From an uncultured Bacteroidota bacterium (GTDB taxonomy: Bacteria; Bacteroidota; Bacteroidia; Flavobacteriales; Flavobacteriaceae), in the NCBI GenBank assembly GCA_902566635.1, contig CACFJP010000008.1:1-61991 (forward strand): a stretch of 61,991 bases of DNA, read 5' to 3'. Positions within the stretch are counted from its first letter, which is position 1, and every line of letters begins with the position of its first letter. The notes beneath the pieces are model-generated. The model had not been told where the DNA came from. It ran no database searches and was given only the letters and a program-made list of their open reading frames with translations. The translations under genes were made by a program, and so were the position numbers. Of the stretch, positions 61,475 through 61,991 are shown in pieces.

Positions 61475-61991
61475 TTATTGCGACAGTTTTGTAAAAATTG
61501 TTAGTTCCGCTCTATTTTCAATTTGATTAATTTTTTTGATTTTGAAATAAGTAATGGGTTTGCTGACAAGTTGCTCAAGGTGTACTGTTTTTTCAGCAGG
61601 TGATAAAGATGAAAATTGATCAAATTTTTCCAAGGTAAGAGAGACAGTTTCTTTTTTTTCACGTCTAATTCTGGGAGAAATATTCTCAAAATAATTCACA
61701 ACAAATACGATTACGAAATTGGAAAAAAGCAGTTCAATATAGCTGACTTTTTTGTTGGCTAAAGCATTTATAACAGCTACACCAATGACCACAAATAAAT
61801 AGGTCATTTCTTTAATGGGAATGGTGCCTGTACGAAAACGAATGATAGTGAAAAGCGCAAATAAACCCAATGCAAAGCCCAATTCTAATTTAACGCTGCT
61901 CAACAGAAAACACATTAAGAAGGTGACAATGGCGATGGTATTATAACCAAAATAAAATTGATAATTCTGGTTGTTTTTCAAATAAACTCGA
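61475..61991 (-). CDS. DUF4956 family membrane protein (partial, 5' end outside window)
   Basis: The frame stays open to the window edge (the residues before LKNNQNYQ read RVY), so the N-terminal TM helix or helices are missing. The visible part has three TM helices (TIAIVTFLMCFLLSSVKLEL; LFALFTIIRFRTGTIPIKEM; YLFVVIGVAVINAL), then a soluble C-terminal domain from VNYFENISPRIRREKKE. RFRTGTIPIKEMTYLF is the family signature. The role is unknown; family members sit near DUF2490 barrels and VTC-like polyphosphate polymerases or CotH-type genes. Confidence 0.85.
   Translation of the reverse strand, partial: RVYLKNNQNYQFYFGYNTIAIVTFLMCFLLSSVKLELGFALGLFALFTIIRFRTGTIPIKEMTYLFVVIGVAVINALANKKVSYIELLFSNFVIVFVVNYFENISPRIRREKKETVSLTLEKFDQFSSLSPAEKTVHLEQLVSKPITYFKIKKINQIENRAELTIFTKLSQ

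Noticed and set aside
1-61991. Insertion sequences, integrases and CRISPR arrays
   Set aside because: No transposase or integrase motif, terminal inverted repeats or short regular repeats were seen. Mobility is suggested only by the two relics.

Overview
The window is about 62 kb of low-GC DNA from a member of the Bacteroidota, most likely a marine Flavobacteriia. The evidence is two SusC/SusD pairs, several lipoprotein signal peptides, six secreted proteins ending in type IX secretion (T9SS) sorting domains, flavobacterial -7 motifs (TAnnTTTG), and a carotenoid cluster of flavobacterial type. Function calls rest on motifs read from the translations; no database search was possible.

Layout. 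(1) 1-3542 is housekeeping: the 3' end of metG, a histone-deacetylase-fold hydrolase, a decayed ssb remnant, a CBS-domain protein, an SDR-type oxidoreductase and a small lipoprotein. (2) 3914-19686 (minus) is a tight nine-gene operon: SusC, SusD, two surface glycan-binding lipoproteins, an MFS sugar porter, a GH149-type beta-1,3-glucan phosphorylase, GH17, GH30 and a GPH symporter. (3) 19791-32433 holds a membrane-spanning HTH regulator and four T9SS cargo proteins: a 698-aa binding protein, a GH16, a GH81 and a 450-aa binding protein. (4) 32500-47624 (plus) is a second operon: SusC, SusD, a DUF4959/DUF5000-like lipoprotein, GH30, GH16, GH5 with five CBM6 modules, and a secreted CotH-type kinase. 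It is followed by a dead GH81 N-terminal fragment. (5) 47815-54183 holds tRNA-Arg(CCT), carotenoid genes (cruF-like, crtD, crtA-like, crtI), a flavin reductase, an HMA-MauE fusion and a pirin. (6) 54256-61991 holds a Rieske-like lipoprotein, a penicillin-acylase-family hydrolase, a persulfide-dioxygenase/rhodanese protein, katG, a DUF2490 protein and a partial DUF4956 protein.

How it works together. Regions 2-4 form a composite polysaccharide utilisation locus for beta-1,3/1,6-glucan (laminarin or a similar glucan). T9SS-secreted GH81, GH16 and GH5 would cut the polymer outside the cell. Binding proteins and the two SusCD complexes capture and import oligosaccharides. GH17, GH30 and GH16 trim them at the envelope. 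The MFS and GPH carriers bring products into the cytoplasm, where the GH149-type enzyme would phosphorolyse beta-1,3-oligoglucans to glucose 1-phosphate.

The least expected elements are: a SusD interrupted by an approximately 90-residue adhesin/phage-like module; a T9SS-targeted CotH kinase inside the glucan operon; two non-catalytic T9SS proteins sharing modules with the enzymes; a Rieske-like protein whose two ligand motifs are in swapped order; and two gene relics (GH81 and ssb).
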